Origin: Temnothorax longispinosus
Taxonomy: Eukaryota; Arthropoda; Insecta; Hymenoptera; Formicidae
Direction: 5' to 3'
Assembly: GCF_030848805.1 (NCBI RefSeq)
Contig: NW_027269925.1
Location: 400,072 to 464,071, forward strand
Length of the DNA stretch: 64,000 nucleotides
The notes beneath the pieces are model-generated. The model was not told where the DNA came from. It saw only the letters and a list, made by a program, of their open reading frames with translations, and did not search any database. Of this stretch, positions 44,749 to 57,247 are shown piece after piece. The position numbers were made by a program, and so were the translations under genes. Numbering within the stretch: position 1 is the stretch's first letter; each line of letters starts with the position of its first letter.

Positions 44749-45766
44749 TTATCTGCGAAAGTGATCCCTTTCTTCTAGCGCTTCTTTGCTTTCGTTCCAT
44801 CTCCATTCCTTATTATCCTCCCATATTTTTTGGTAACCGACCGTTACCCATTTTCTTGCCTCCCTTTTTTCCCTTGCTATCTTTCTTAACTCTTTCTGTA
44901 TCTGCCTTTCTTCTTTAGTAAGGTCGTCATTCAGAAAACAGCCATACTTCTTTCCTAGCTCTTTCTTTCTCATCATTATCTCTCGTTTGTTTTCCCAAAT
45001 TCTGCATCTCAGTACCTTCATCTTAAATTCTCCATGTCCAATTTCTTGTACTTCCTCAACGGCCATTTTCGATCTATTTATTTCTTCTATCAACTTCTCG
45101 GTTTTTTCTTTTCTTTCCTCTTCATTTCCTGTTTTCTCTTCTCTTACAATTATGTTTACTCTACTCCTTCTTCTTTCTGCCATCTCCATATTTCTTTCTA
45201 TCTCTTTCATTTTCCTTATTATCTCCCCTCCCTCACTCATTGACATGTTTACTTCTATCTTCTCCGCCTTCTCCTCTAAATTCTTAATTCTTCCTTCCAG
45301 AGTCTTTCTTTGATTTTCCCATATCTCCTCGCTTCTCCTCAATTCCTCCCTCAGTCCCTTAATTTCGTTTTTTATTTCCTCTTTATCTCTTTTTTTTTTT
45401 CTCTTGTTCCTCCTTATCTTTCTTTCTTTCTCCCTCTTGTTCCTCCATTTTCTTCAAAATTTCTTTAACCTTCTCCAGTAATTCTTCCGTCGCCATATTT
45501 TCTTTTCCCTGCTTTTCTTTTTTGATTTTGGGCGGCGGTGATCTGTTGACCCTTCTTTGTGCGTTGAATTCTTTTAAAATTTCTTTCTCCGCATTCGCTG
45601 CTTCCTCCACCTCTTCTTCCCTCTTCCTTTTCTCACTCTTCTGAAAGAATTCCTTGACCGATCCTGTACTGTCCGCTCTTCTTAATTTGGCTAACTCCTC
45701 CGCCTTCGTTGGTCTGCCTCTCGCCTTCGCCTTCCCCCTTCTTTCCTTTATCTCCCTGTTGTACAC
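44749..45766 (-). pseudogene. LINE ORF1 (coiled-coil nucleic-acid-binding protein), frameshifted
   Basis: The first part (45766-45383) begins MYNREIKERRGKAKARGRPT and is highly charged, ending in a Lys run. At the homopolymer near 45390-45400 (+ strand T-run) the frame shifts. The second part (to 44749) contains a long coiled coil (ENQRKTLEGRIKNLEEKAEK) and then SRVNIIVREEK and ARKWVTVGYQKIWED, which resemble the core and C-terminal domain of LINE ORF1 proteins. It stops 35 bases before the ORF2 start. Confidence 0.75.
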
Positions 45767-46908
45767 TTTCTGATTCTATTTCCTTCTCTTTATCCATCCG
45801 CTGTTCTTGATTTACCTATCCCTCTTTCTTGTTTTGTATCCTATGGCTGCGTACACGTCCTACTATTCCTTCTATATCCGAGCTTCCCTTCTATGACTGA
45901 GCTAGTCTATGCCCGCTTTCGCGCCTCTTTCCTACGTTCGGTCGCCCCTCTATGTTACTTACCGTCTATGCCTCAACTGTCACTTCGTTCCAGCCACTTT
46001 CTTCACTTTTCACCTTTTAACCGATCTCGCCCCCGCTTAACTCTTTCTCCTCCGCCGTCTCACACCTCCTTCCCTTGCCGTCCCGCTACTCTCGCTCTCT
46101 CTCACCCTTTCTGTGTCGCACTTTTCTACCACTTTATCTCCGCTATGTTCACACCTGTCACCTTCTATGTTCCGGAACCCAAAAAAAAAAAATCAAGTTA
46201 CACTTCTGTTATATTGCAAAATTGGCAAAGTTACATTTCTGGTATATTGCAAAAATATCATAACTAGATATATATAGAACGGTGCAAATACAAACAAAAA
46301 AAAGAAAGCACTACAAACAACTACAAATGATTCTGAAGAAGATGGCGCAAGCGGATTTGAGATATCTCCAAAATTGGCAAAGTTACACTTTTTGTTTATT
46401 ACAAAAATATAATAACTTTTGAATGGTGCAACTATAAACAAAAAAAAGCACTACAAACAACTACAAATGATTCTGAAGAAGATGGCGCAAGCGGATTTGA
46501 GATATCTCCAAAATTGGTAAAGTTACTCTTTTTGTTTATTGCAAAAATATAATAACTTTTGAATGGTGCAACTATAAACAAAAAGAAAAGCACTACAAAC
46601 AACTACAAATGATTCTAAAGAAGATGGCGCAAACGGATTTGAGATATCTCAAAGTGGAGTGCGAGTAATTTTTTTAATTTTTATCATTTTTAATGTATTA
46701 AACTACAAACGAAATTTTTGTTATTACAAACAACTACAAACAAAATGCTAACGTTTTCTGTAAAAAAATTAATTTTTCGGAAGTCGGGTGCCAGGTTCAC
46801 ATAGGTTTGGTCCTTGTGGACCTGGAAGGCAACAACGAGAAATATACAGTAATTGTTAATTACGAAGATGCGGAAAAAGCCCGAAAAGATTACTACTACT
46901 ACTACTAA

Positions 46909-48058
46909 ATTAATATAATTAATATAATAATAAATAATTTCGATATTTTTATAAATATGAAAACTGTTATTTATTTTATAGACATGACTTTTGCAACATT
47001 ATTGTTTAAGTACAAGATTCCTTTTTATATATTTAGAATAGGTGCTTCTATCGTGTCACGTCGTGTCTAAGATAGGTTAAGATAGATTATATTTCTTTCT
47101 TATACGGGTGCGTTTCGACATTCACTGGCAGTACTGGCAGTACTGTGTCGTCGTTCCGTTATTCCAGCCTGAAAGTAACAGCAGCAATATAGAAACGCTC
47201 CTGCAGTTCTACTCAATGACGTCATATCGTCAGTACTTACAGTGAATATCGAAACGCACCCTATATTGCATGACATTATATTTGATAAGTAGCAGTGCTA
47301 CACCTTATTACAGTCATTACACTTTGAACACTCAGACACATTACAACTGTCAGCAAATAAAAATAAAATATTATAACCCAAATAGCACCGTACATCTTAT
47401 GGACGTCCGTTTTACGTCCATTTTACTACCATACGTCCATGGACATAATAAGGTCGTCCATTGTACATCCATATAAGGATGTACATTGGACTAATAAAGA
47501 GGGACGTCCAGTGGACATCCATTTGAGATCCCCTTTATATAACTAATTTATGAATATATACTGCACATCCATTGGACATTTGTACATGGACTTATTTTGG
47601 ATTTATTATTATATCCATATTTTTTGTCACAAAAATGAGTTTTGTAAGGCATAGCGTTACTCTCCCGTCACGTAAAGCATTTTAACTTTTCCGTCGTCAT
47701 GTCTATAATATGTTTATAATAGTATGCGTAGCAGTCTTTTTTTATGGCGTGATCATACGCGTACAGATACCATGGCCCGGGCGTGTAATAATTAACGAGT
47801 CTTGCGCGGATTGGTCGAGCGCGATCACGTGACTTGATTTGGCGGGCTTGTGCAGGGATGAGCGCGCTCGTGCCTTACTCGTGTTACTCGTGTATCGTAC
47901 CGGTTCACCCTTGGTCTATTGTCCATTTCTGGGCTACTCAGTTATAATTTCACCTGCATCACGTTGCTGCTCGCAGAGAGGCATGCAGGTATACGTACGT
48001 ACGTACGTAGTGTCAATTGTCGCAGTGTAGAATATTAATAAGTGTGCGGGTACACGCG
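46909..48058. other. Non-coding region with MITEs and short-motif repeats
   Basis: No gene is recognised. It contains the MITE 47106-47261 and, at about 47385-47590, a cluster of alternating GGACGTCCA/TGGACATCCA motifs of the same style as the AGCAC-starting MITEs at 21161 and 21554. From 47740 the sequence is GC-richer and CpG-containing, and may be the promoter region of the spliced ORF at 48059. Confidence 0.5.
47106..47261. mobile_element. MITE, 156 bp
   Basis: The left end GGGTGCGTTTCGACATTCAC mirrors the right end, which reads GGGTGCGTTTCGATATTCAC on the minus strand. CAGTACTGGCAGTACTG repeats lie near the left end. The flanks TATAC and TATAT suggest a TA-containing TSD, but this is not certain. 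A partial relative lies at about 36643-36673. Confidence 0.75.
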
Positions 48059-49364
48059 ATGTGCGATACGTCGGAGATTGATCCGGTTAGCGGCATCGCG
48101 GGTTGTCGAACGGATCAGGACAAACCTAGAGGTTGTGAGGGTACACGGATACGAAAAAATGTAAGTATATGTATATTTATATATATGTATTTAATAAATA
48201 CATAATTTTAGCAGATTTTTATTCTTATAACCTAAAAAGTTAATATTTTACTTTATATGACGATATTACATATTTTTCGTTATCAAGAGAATAGAAGCAG
48301 CGTATAATATTTATTTACTTATCGCAATAATAATTCGCAATTATATATAATTTTAAAAATAGTGTAGAATAACCAAGTGTGGTACACGCGGTGTATTTCG
48401 AAGAATTACAATCGACTCGTCGGAGATTGATCCGGTTAGCGGTGTCGCGGGTTGTCGAACGGATCGAGACAGACCTAAAGGTTGTGAGGATACACGGATA
48501 CGAAAAAATGTAAGTATGTGTTGTACTTCGATATTGAAAATCTGCTTGAAAATATAATTGTATGTATGTTCATAAAATATATAAGCCTATTCTACAATGA
48601 GACAGAAGCAGCTATAAGCTATAAGTGACAAGGATTGGATTTTTGCCAATCTTTTATGACACCTGCGTTCCAACTTATGAATGCTTTATAATTGCTTATG
48701 ACTCGCTTATATCTTCTGATTGCGCTGACTTCTGTCTCATTATGACAACTGCGTTCCAACTTATGAATGCTTTAAAACAGGCTTATAACTCGCTTATATC
48801 TTCTGATTGCTGACTTCTGTCTCATTGTAGAATACGCTATATACATTTTGCTACATCTAAAATTAATTTATATTTTTAGATGATATGTTTAATAAAATAA
48901 ACTAACTTTTTAATGAACTAACAATATTCATTCATGTATAATACATATTTCAGATTTTCACATATTGTATGTACATACAACCTGTTAATCATGAGTGCTT
49001 TCCAGCAACGACACAGTATGACACAGTATTATTTTATCTTTGCCGTTCACTGGTATTGAAAGACAATAGAATGATACTATGTCGCACTGTGTCATTGTTG
49101 GAAAGCAGCCCATGTATTTGACTTAGCGCATTGACTCAAAATATAAAATATGCTTCATCTAAACTCATTCTTATTTTATATCTTCTTTAAAATAAATTAA
49201 TACTTTTAAATCCTATAAATTAAAAACATTTTTTATTTTATATAGCTCTGGAAAATCTGTTGCTTTGAAAAACCCATTGAGGAAGGTTACGCAACACCAT
49301 TGGTACAATTAATTTACAAGATCACACTTAAGGACTGTGTTGCCTTTAGGAAATTCTTGGAAAA
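48059..49364 (+). CDS. Small spliced ORF with a duplicated first exon, unidentified
   Basis: Exon 1a (48059-48160) reads MCDTSEIDPVSGIAGCRTDQ and ends RIRKN at a GTAAGTAT donor. A near-copy, exon 1b (about 48416-48509: SSEIDPVSGVAGCRTDRDRP), also ends RIRKN at GTAAGTAT, but its ATG is missing. The next block, after a TATATAG acceptor (from 49246), continues in phase: LWKICCFEKPIEEGYATPLV, then QLIYKITLKDCVAFRKFLEN. It ends either at a TGA or at an overlapping GTGAGT donor (49365). The block reads as real protein with no stops, but I do not recognise it. The transposase ORF starts immediately downstream. Confidence 0.4.
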
Positions 49365-50985
49365 TAAGTGAGTATGCCTAAAATTGCAACTAAATATTAT
49401 AGGCGAGCAAAAGCTAGTACAGATTCTACGATAAATTTAGCTGAATCTGATCAAGCTTTTGCTCAATATTTAAATAATAATGATTTGAATAATAAAACGA
49501 ATATTAATGAACAATTTAATTGCATTGATTTGTATAATAATTTTGATAATATTGAATTTGATAATAATATATTAGAAAGTTTAGAGAGTTCAGATAGTGA
49601 TACATCCAATAATGATTTATTATAGATTTTAATGAAAGCACTTTGAATAACGAATCAATTAATAATTATGAAAATTCCAATACAACCAATAAATGTTCTC
49701 TACGATCACAACTTGCTACTTGGGCTTGGAAAAATAAAATTACTCATGTTGCAATTAACGAATTATTAGCTATTTTAAAATCAGAACATGATGAATTACC
49801 TTCGGATGCTCGCGTATTATTAAAAACTCCTAGAAAAAATACATTGAAGATTGTTGAACCAGGACATTATTATCATTTTGGTTTGAATAATTGTATTCAT
49901 AAATTATGTTCATTTGTATCTTTAAAAAATTTGCAACAAATAGAAGTTTACATAAATATTGATGGTTTACCATTTTTTAAAAGTTCGAATCAGCAGTTGT
50001 GGCCAATACTATGTAGTTTAGTTGAAAATCGTAATAAAGTAGGTATTGTAGGTATATATCACGGGGAAAAAAAGCCAGATGAAGCAAATTTATTTTTAAA
50101 AGATTTTATTGCCGAAGTTATCGATTTGTCAACACACGGTATCATAATAAATAAAGAGAACAAAAGTTTTAATTATCCCTTCAAAATTAAAGGTTTTATT
50201 TGCGATACACCTGCTAAGGCGTTTATTAAATTTACAAAAGGTCATACCGGTTATTATTCATGTACAAATGTGTTATAGAAGGGGATTATATTAACGGTAG
50301 AGTTTGTTTCTCGAATTTAAATAAATTCCGTGATAGAACCGATTTAGAATTTAGATCAAAATCTCAAGAAAAACATCACATAAGTTCAAAAACTTCTGAT
50401 CTTGAATTAATCGAACATTTAGATATGATTCGTGATTTTCCTGTCGAGCCGATGCATTTAATTGATTTAGGCGTTACAAAAGCTGTAGTGAGTATGTGGT
50501 GTTTTGGTAAACCATCAGTAAAATTATCTCATGCACAAATTACACAAATTTCTGGTTTATTAATAAATCAAATTAAAAATATTCCTTTAGAATTTAATCG
50601 TACACCTAGATCATTAGAAAAAAGTAGAAGATGGAAAGCTACAGAATTTAGACAATTTTTATTGTACACAGGTCCTGTTGTGTTAAAATCTGTACTTAAT
50701 CGAGACAATTATCTCAATTTTATGTCTTTAAATGTAGCTGTCACTATTTTATCGTCTCTCCATCATGTTAGATATTTAGATTACGCTAATTCTCTTCTTA
50801 ATTATTTTGTAAAAAGTTATATAATTTTGTATGGCAAAGATAATTGTTCAATTAATATTCATAACTTATTACATTTATGCGATGATGTAAAAAAGTTTGG
50901 AATGTTATAAGAATACAGTGCCTATCCCTTTGAAAATCATATGCAAAAGATAAAAGGATATATTAGAAAAAAAGATAAACCATTG

Positions 50986-51666
50986 TGTTCGAGAGCACGC
51001 GGTAGCGCGAGGTAACGAGACGATCACGATTAACGACACAGCGAGTAACAGAAAAATAAAGCTTGTATTTTCAGAAAACGTATTTACAATATGTACAGTC
51101 TTGTTTCTTTCCAGCGAAGAAAGCGAAGCCGTGAGAGCGCACAGACGTTATACGGCAAAGCGGTGAAAGCAAGCGCGTGCGACTATCTATGCGAAAAGCG
51201 GTTTAAGCGGTATAGCAAAGCGGTGTACTAGCGGTGATCTGCGAGCGAAATCGATTCCGCGGCGCAGCGGTGGTCCCTTTAACTCCTCCGAGGCGAAACT
51301 CCCTCCCTGCAGATTTCTCAGAATTTCGGGAGGGTGATTGGCCGTCGGAGTCTCGCGTCATGGAGCTGACGTCACCGCTTTCACGTGGTGACCCGACGGG
51401 GTCGTCACCTGTTTTCGAGTGCTTTGTGTATAGCATGGATCGTTCCTTTGTTCTAGCGTTGTTGTTTGACTTTATTATTGATAACAAAGTTAAAGTTTCT
51501 GGAAAGTTAATCCCGAAAGATCCATGCTATACCGAATATTTCCGTGACAATTCTTGAACGGCATTTCACGCGAATATTAATTTACTGAATTTACTGCAGG
51601 CGTGCATGTGCAGACATGCAGCCGAACGCGACTTCGTCGCGATGCTGAAATTTGCGATCTCAAACA
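50986..51666 (-). repeat. BEL 3' LTR
   Basis: 681 bp; TG...CA ends on the minus strand. It matches the other LTR almost base for base outside the inserted element. Short open frames within it are not genes. Confidence 0.93.
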
Positions 51667-51958
51667 TCCCGCCCGCCTCGTCATGCTTGACGAAACAGGA
51701 CGGTGTGTTCGATGGCTCGCTAGATGATGCGCCTGACGTCGCGGTCGACAGAATCGATATGCGATCGATTTCACTGAACGCGATTTCGGCGCGTGGTGCA
51801 GGCGAGCGCCAGCGGCGTGGCGCGCCTGCGCAGTGTCACAACGTGCGACGATCCCGAGCAAGACACATAAATATTCGCGATATATAATATGCGTAACGCG
51901 AGTTCGTGGTATGTGAAAGTATGCGCGAAAGTGATTTTACGACGTGAACTGTGAATGG

Positions 51959-52082
51959 TGGCAGAAGGCCAACGAAGATAATTAAGCATTGGCAGAGGGC
52001 CGACAAAGACAATTGAGCATAGGCTGAGGGCCGATAACAACAATTAAACATAGGCTGAGGACCGAGACCGACAATTAAACAA
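51959..52082. repeat. Four 31-bp tandem repeats in the BEL 3' untranslated region
   Basis: The unit is of the form GGCTGAGGGCCGACAAAGAC followed by AATTAAACATA. Four copies with few differences lie between the pol stop and the 3' LTR. Confidence 0.9.
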
Positions 52083-52100
52083 TCGTAAATGTCGAGTGGC

Positions 52101-55100
52101 TCACGCATCCGTCGGCGGCGGCTGGTCCTTGATCCAGGGAAGTAGCACGAGCTTGCACAGCGGGCGCACGAGCTCTGTGGTGGCTGTCCGAATCTTTGCA
52201 ACGCGGACCACGCCGTCGTCCCCTGGGTGCAGTCTCACGATCCGGGCGAGAGGCCATCGACTCGGCGGCGTGTTCTCGGAGCGTACGAGGCACAAGGCTC
52301 CCACGTCCGGGACGTCCTCGGTTTTGTGCCACTTCGGCCGGGCTGTCATCCCGTGGATATATTCCCGTGACCATCGAGACCAGAAGTGATCGCGCATTTT
52401 CTGAATGTGCTGCCACCGGGATAGCGTGCCGTCGGCAGTCTCCTCGAGTGAAGGCTCGGGCACGGCCAGCAGCGGGGCGCCGATCAGGAAATGCCCCGGT
52501 GTGAGTGCGGAAATATCGTCCGGGTCGTCAGATAAAGCCTGGAGCGGTCGTGAATTCAGGCAGGCTTCGACTTGTGCGAGGAACGTGGACATTTCCTCGA
52601 AGTGAGTGTGCTCTCTCCGATCACTCGTCGCAGGTGATGTTTCGTGGATTTCACCGCTGCCTCCCAAAGTCCGCCGAAGTGTGGTGCGGCAGGCGGATTA
52701 AAGTGCCATTTCACACCTTCGGAGGTGACAGAATGGGCGATGCGACGGCCGTCGGCGGATGACGCGCGGAACATATCCTGGAGAACTCGGTCAGCGCCGA
52801 CGAAATTGGTGCCACAGTCCGAGTAGATCTCCTCGCAGAGGCCTCGACGTGCTGTGAAGCGACGGAATGCAGCCAGAAATGCATCCGTCGTATAGTCGGA
52901 GACCACGTCGAGATGCACGGCCTTGGAGCTGAGGCAGACGAACACGGCGATGAAGGCCTTGTGGGCCTTGTGCCCTCGTTCCCGGCTCGTGCGGATGAGA
53001 ATGGGGCCGGCGTAGTCCAAGCCGGTCCGGAGGAACGGGCGCGCTGGTGTGACTCGTCCTCGAGGAAGATTTCCCATGGGCGGCTGCGGTGTGGCCGCTC
53101 GCCATCGCGTGCACGTGACGCACCGATGCAGCATCTGTTTGACCACGGTCCGACCTCGAGGGATCCAGAATCGAAGGCGGAGGAGCCCGAGAGTGAGCTG
53201 CACTCCCCCGTGCAGCGTTCGACGGTGGCAGGAGTCGATCAGTAATCGAGTGAGCCATGAAGATGGTGGGACGATCATTGGGTGCTTCTCATCGTGAGGT
53301 AGCGGAGCGTGCTTCAGGCGTCCTCCTGCTCGTAACACGCCGTGGTCATCCAGGAATGGATTTAAGTGCACCAGTGAGCTCCTCAGTGGTACAGTGCGGT
53401 TGAAGGCGACTGCGGTGACTTCGGCGGCGTAGTGCAACCCTTGCACCACGCGGAGCCACAGAAACAGTGCCTCATCTATCTCGTCAGGTTGAAGCGTGAG
53501 CATCGTGCGGGCGACGGAGTGTCGCCATCGAGAGCACCAGGCCGTGACTCTCAGTAGCCGGTGCAGGGATGAGAACCTGAGTAGCATGTCAGGCTCGACT
53601 TCAACCTTCTCAGTGGCGGCTTGCACCACGACTCGTTGTTCGGGCATCTGGTCGGCGGGTAGTTCGGAGTCCTCGTTCGGCCAGTGAGAGGGGTCCTCCT
53701 GGAGCCAGGCTGGACCCGTCCACCACAAGGGGTGGTGCAGTAGCTCACTTGGAGCGATCCCCCTGGAGGCGCAGTCGGCTGGATTGTCCCGCCCTGGGAC
53801 GTGTCGCCATTGAGCGTCGGGAATCTGCGTCTGGATGTGAGCCACGCGGTTTGCGACGAAGGTCTTCCAGCGTGAAGAGTGCCCTCGGATCCACTGCAGT
53901 GTGGTCTTAGAGTCTGACCAGAGAAAGACAGGTGCTGTGGACAGACTTAAAGTGTTGCGATAGTGCTTTGCGAGATTCGAAAGTGACGCGGCGGCACACA
54001 GTTCGAGGCGCGCCAGTGTCACTTGCTTCACCGGTGCCACTTTGCTCTTGGCGGCCAGGATGTGTACAGCCCGGAAGTTGTCTGAGGAGACGCGGAGGTA
54101 CACGACGGCGGCATATCCTCGTTCGGATGCGTCGGCGAAGCCGTGTATTTCCAAGTGCTGGTTCTCGGGGCCAGTGCCGAGCCAGCGATTCACGCGGAGG
54201 CCTTCGAGCAAAGGGAGTTCCTTGAAGAGGAGCTCCCAGCGGTGAGCGTCGGCGGAAGGGAGCGGAGTATCCCAATCCAGCTGCTGCAGCCATGCAGACT
54301 GAATTAATATCTTGGCGCGGATTATGACCGGAACGAGCCATCCCAGTGGGTCGAAGAGACGTGCGGTTTCCGCGAGGACGTGTCGTTTCGTGTACTGAGT
54401 TATCGTGCGCGGGTGTATCGCGAACGCGAAGCTGTCCTCGCTCGGGTACCAAAGGAGACCTAACGTGGTCTGACTTTCGTTCTGCCAAGAGTGCGGTTCT
54501 TGGAACAGACGGTGTTCCCGGGGAATGCCTTCTAAAGCTTCCTCGCAATTGGACGACCACTTCCGAAGCGGAAACCCGCCCGCCATGCAAAGTTCGCGAA
54601 GTTCGGTTTGCAACGCGATCGCGCCGGGTATTGTGTCCGTCCCCGTCTGGACGTCGTCGACGTAACGGTCCTCGAGCAGTGCGACGGCGCCCTGCGGATA
54701 TCGCGCTTTTTCGTCGTTAGTCAATTGAATAAGTGACCGGATCGCGAGAAACGGTGAACACGCGAGGCCGTACGTCACCGTGTTCAGGAGTAGTTCGCGC
54801 AGTAACTCGGTCACCTTTCGTCTCCATAGGATTCGTTGGAATCCGCGGTCTTCAGGGTGCACGAGGATTTGGCGATACATCTGTTTGATGTCCGATACGA
54901 GTGCTACGCGGTACCGGCGCCAACGCGAGATCACGTCGGCGAGCGCGGGCAAGAGATTAGCTCCTACGTGTAAGTGAGCGTTCAACGATTCACCGGACTT
55001 CGTGCGTTGCGACCCGTTGAACACCACTCTGAGCTTGGTGGTGGAGCTGGCCTCCTTGAATACTCCGTGATGGGGTAAGTAGCACTTCCCGGTGGTGTTG

Positions 55101-57247
55101 TCTTCGGTGGTGCTCACCTCCGTCATATGTTGCAGGTCTTCATACTCCTGCATGAAGGCTCGGTAGAGCTCACCGAACCGCGAGTCCTGGTCGCATCGTC
55201 GCTCCATGGTGGACAGCAGGCGCTCCGCCGGCTTGCGAGTCTCAGCCAGGCTCGTTGGAATTTTCCGGAACGGGAGTCTCACGACGTACCGTCCGGTGGC
55301 CGTACGTTCGTGGGTGCGCACGAAGATCTCCTCGCATTCTTCCTCTTCGGGCGTGAGAGCGGCGGGAGCGGAGACGTCGGTTTCCTGCTCCCAGAAGCGG
55401 CGCACTAGATCGACTAGCTCGTGGTCGGCAGTGCATTGAAGTGAACTGCGGTGCCCTTCTGTTGCACCACAGCCCCCCGAGAGGATCCAACCGAGAACCG
55501 TCTTCTGCGCTATGGGCGCTTCAGGCCCTCCTTTGCGGATTCCGTCCTCGAAGATGATGGAGCAGACTTCCGCTCCGAGGAGTATCTCGACTGGATCGTT
55601 ATCCAGGAACTGCGGGTCGGCCAGAGGAAGTCCCTGAATGTGTGGCCACGCTGGAGCGCGCCTCGTAGTCGAGCCCTGATACAACGAAAGACGCGGCAGA
55701 ACGAACGCGACGGCGGAGATTGTGGACCCGGTCGTGATGGAGGTGATGCTCACCGTCACCTTCCCGCGGGTCGATCCCGATTTTGAGCCGCCGATCCCGA
55801 AGATTGACACGGCGGAGTACGATCGTTTAAGGCGGAGCTGCTGAGCCAGAGATTCGGAGATAATCGATACTTCAGATCCCTGATCGATCAGAGCTCTCAC
55901 GGCGTGAGGATCTCCAAGGCGGTCGGCGACCATCACCCGCGCGGTTGCCAGAAGAACGGCCTTGCTATCTTCGTTTTGACGCACTGCGGATAGTGCGCTG
56001 ACTTCTGCGGGTGTCGGCTCCACGGGTTTCGGCGCGGGGACTTGAGCCTCGTGGAGCAGTGTGTGGTGCCTAGACTTGCACGTCAGGCACGTTTTTGACG
56101 ATTGGCACTTCGCGATCATGTGATTGCCAAGGCAGTTGTAGCACAGCCGATTAGTCTCGACGAAAGATTTACGCTCGTTGGCCGGCTTGGCCTTGAAATC
56201 GTTGCACGTCATTAGGGTGTGCTTTCCCTTGCACAACGCGCACTGTGGATCGAAGCTACGTTTCGCGGCGTGAGTTTTCGCGGATCGTGTCTCTGTGGCT
56301 TTCGACGCGGGTTTCGGTTTCGCGGCATTAAGTGTTAGTATGCGCTTGGTCATGAAGTCTGTGAGTGCCGTGTGATCCGGTGGATTGATGGAGTCGCAGA
56401 TGGAGGACTCCCACTCGAGACGCGTACGCGGATCAAAGAGCTCGACTACGAGGTGGTTGAAGAGGTCCATCCCGTGGGACTCGATAGGCCGGCCGATGCT
56501 CTCCTGCGCGTTAACAGCGGCCGTCGCGGCGTTGGAAATTCGGCTAAGTTCATCGGCGGTATCTCCCTTCATCTTTGCGACGGCGGTGAACGTTGCAAAG
56601 TTGGAGCGTATCAACTCCCTTTTGTTTTCGTAATGCTTGTCTAAGATCGCCCATGCGCGTTCGTAATTATCTCCGGTTACGTTTAACGATCGAATTAATT
56701 TTTCAGCTGTGCCTTTCACGCACGACCGAAGGTAGTGGAAGCGCTCAACGTTTGAGATGGCGGAGTTTTTTCCGATGACCGACTGGAAGAGGTCACGAAA
56801 CGACGGCCAGTCTTCGTACGCGCCTGAGAAATCGCGCAGCGTAATGCGGGGCAACGAGGTCTTAGGAGAGTGTTCGTTGTTCTGCACCGGCCCAGCTGGC
56901 ACGCTGGGCGTCGCGGGTTTCAGTTTGTTCGCGAGACCGGTAAGCAGACTATGCTGATGCACGTAAGTGTTCTCAACAGTGTCGACAAAATCTGTTTTTG
57001 CGTACTCACTCTCGTTGTAGAGTTGCCCGTAACATGCCCGAATGAGGTCATGATTCGACTCGAATTTTGCCCACAGGTCGTCGAGAATGCGGATGCGGGT
57101 GCTCACAGCGTCGAGGGTGAGTTTATCCGCACCCAGCTTCCGGACGTTGTCCATGGCGCGGGAGATGCGGCCGTGGATGTCGTGCTGGCTGCTCAGCAAG
57201 GCACTCTGGTCCATGCTCATGGCTGCGGTCGTTCTTTGCGGAAGCAC
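52101..57247 (-). pseudogene. BEL Gag-Pol polyprotein gene, one frameshift in integrase
   Basis: A single frame from ATG 57247 runs about 1,560 codons. In order: a capsid-like region, zinc knuckles (CALCKGKHTLMTC, LCYNCLGNHMIAKC), protease (ALIDQGSEVSII), RT (SDIKQMYRQILV, YVDDVQTGTD), RNase H (HGFADASERGYAAVVYL, WSDSKTTLQWI, NPADCASRG), integrase zinc finger (H near LHGGVQ, then CVTCTRW) and integrase core (TGLDYAGPIL, DCGTNFVGA, PHFGGLWEAAVK). Near 52600 the frame shifts by one base. The C-terminal integrase part (EACLNSRPLQALSDDPDD, GHFLIGAPLLAVPEP) is read in the second frame to a stop at 52101. Otherwise all catalytic motifs look present. Confidence 0.93.

Larger units (their letters stand above)
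41090..46194 (-). mobile_element. Full-length non-LTR retrotransposon (APE-type LINE)
   Basis: Flanked by a 16-bp TSD AAGTTACACTTCTGTT (41074-41089 and 46195-46210). On the minus strand: a 5' UTR (46194-45767), ORF1, ORF2, a short 3' UTR, and a tail of tandem TAATC-type pentamers instead of poly(A). The last 3' UTR block (GGGTTGGGTACGTCCC to CCCCTTGGGGT) is shared with the SINE at 32823. Clade is uncertain; the layout fits the I/Jockey/R1 assemblage. It is inserted inside the foldback element. Confidence 0.9.
39974..46806. mobile_element. Foldback-type DNA element with long repeat-filled inverted arms
   Basis: The left arm (39974-about 41089) and right arm (about 46195-46806) are inverted copies. 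The ends read ACCTATGTGAACCTTGCACC, then CGACTT and AAAAATTAATTTTTTTAC. Both are flanked by the 9-bp TSD TTGGTCCTT (39965-39973 and 46807-46815). Each arm is filled with tandem units of about 140 bp (ATCTCAAATCCGCTTGCGCC, TCTTCAGAATCATTTGTAGT, TTTTTGCAATAAACAAAAAG). A 9-bp TSD with tandem-repeat arms fits Foldback/Mutator-like elements. It codes for nothing itself; a LINE is inserted between the arms. Confidence 0.85.
39935..46908 (+). pseudogene. Short ORF (43 codons) split by the foldback element
   Basis: Joining 39935-39973 to 46816-46908, with one TSD copy kept, gives a continuous frame from ATG to TAA. It starts MADIAAPLKKLVLVDLEGNN, contains YTVIVNYEDAEKA and ends in five Tyr. The insertion point falls between two codons of this frame. 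I do not recognise the protein. It may be a complete micro-ORF or a first exon. The reconstruction rests on an exact 9-bp TSD, which is strong evidence for the empty site, but not proof that the ORF is expressed. Confidence 0.45.

Noticed and set aside
51203..51557. Paired open frames in the BEL LTR, repeated at 58431-58785
   Set aside because: They occur identically in both LTRs and have no domain; LTR sequence, not genes.
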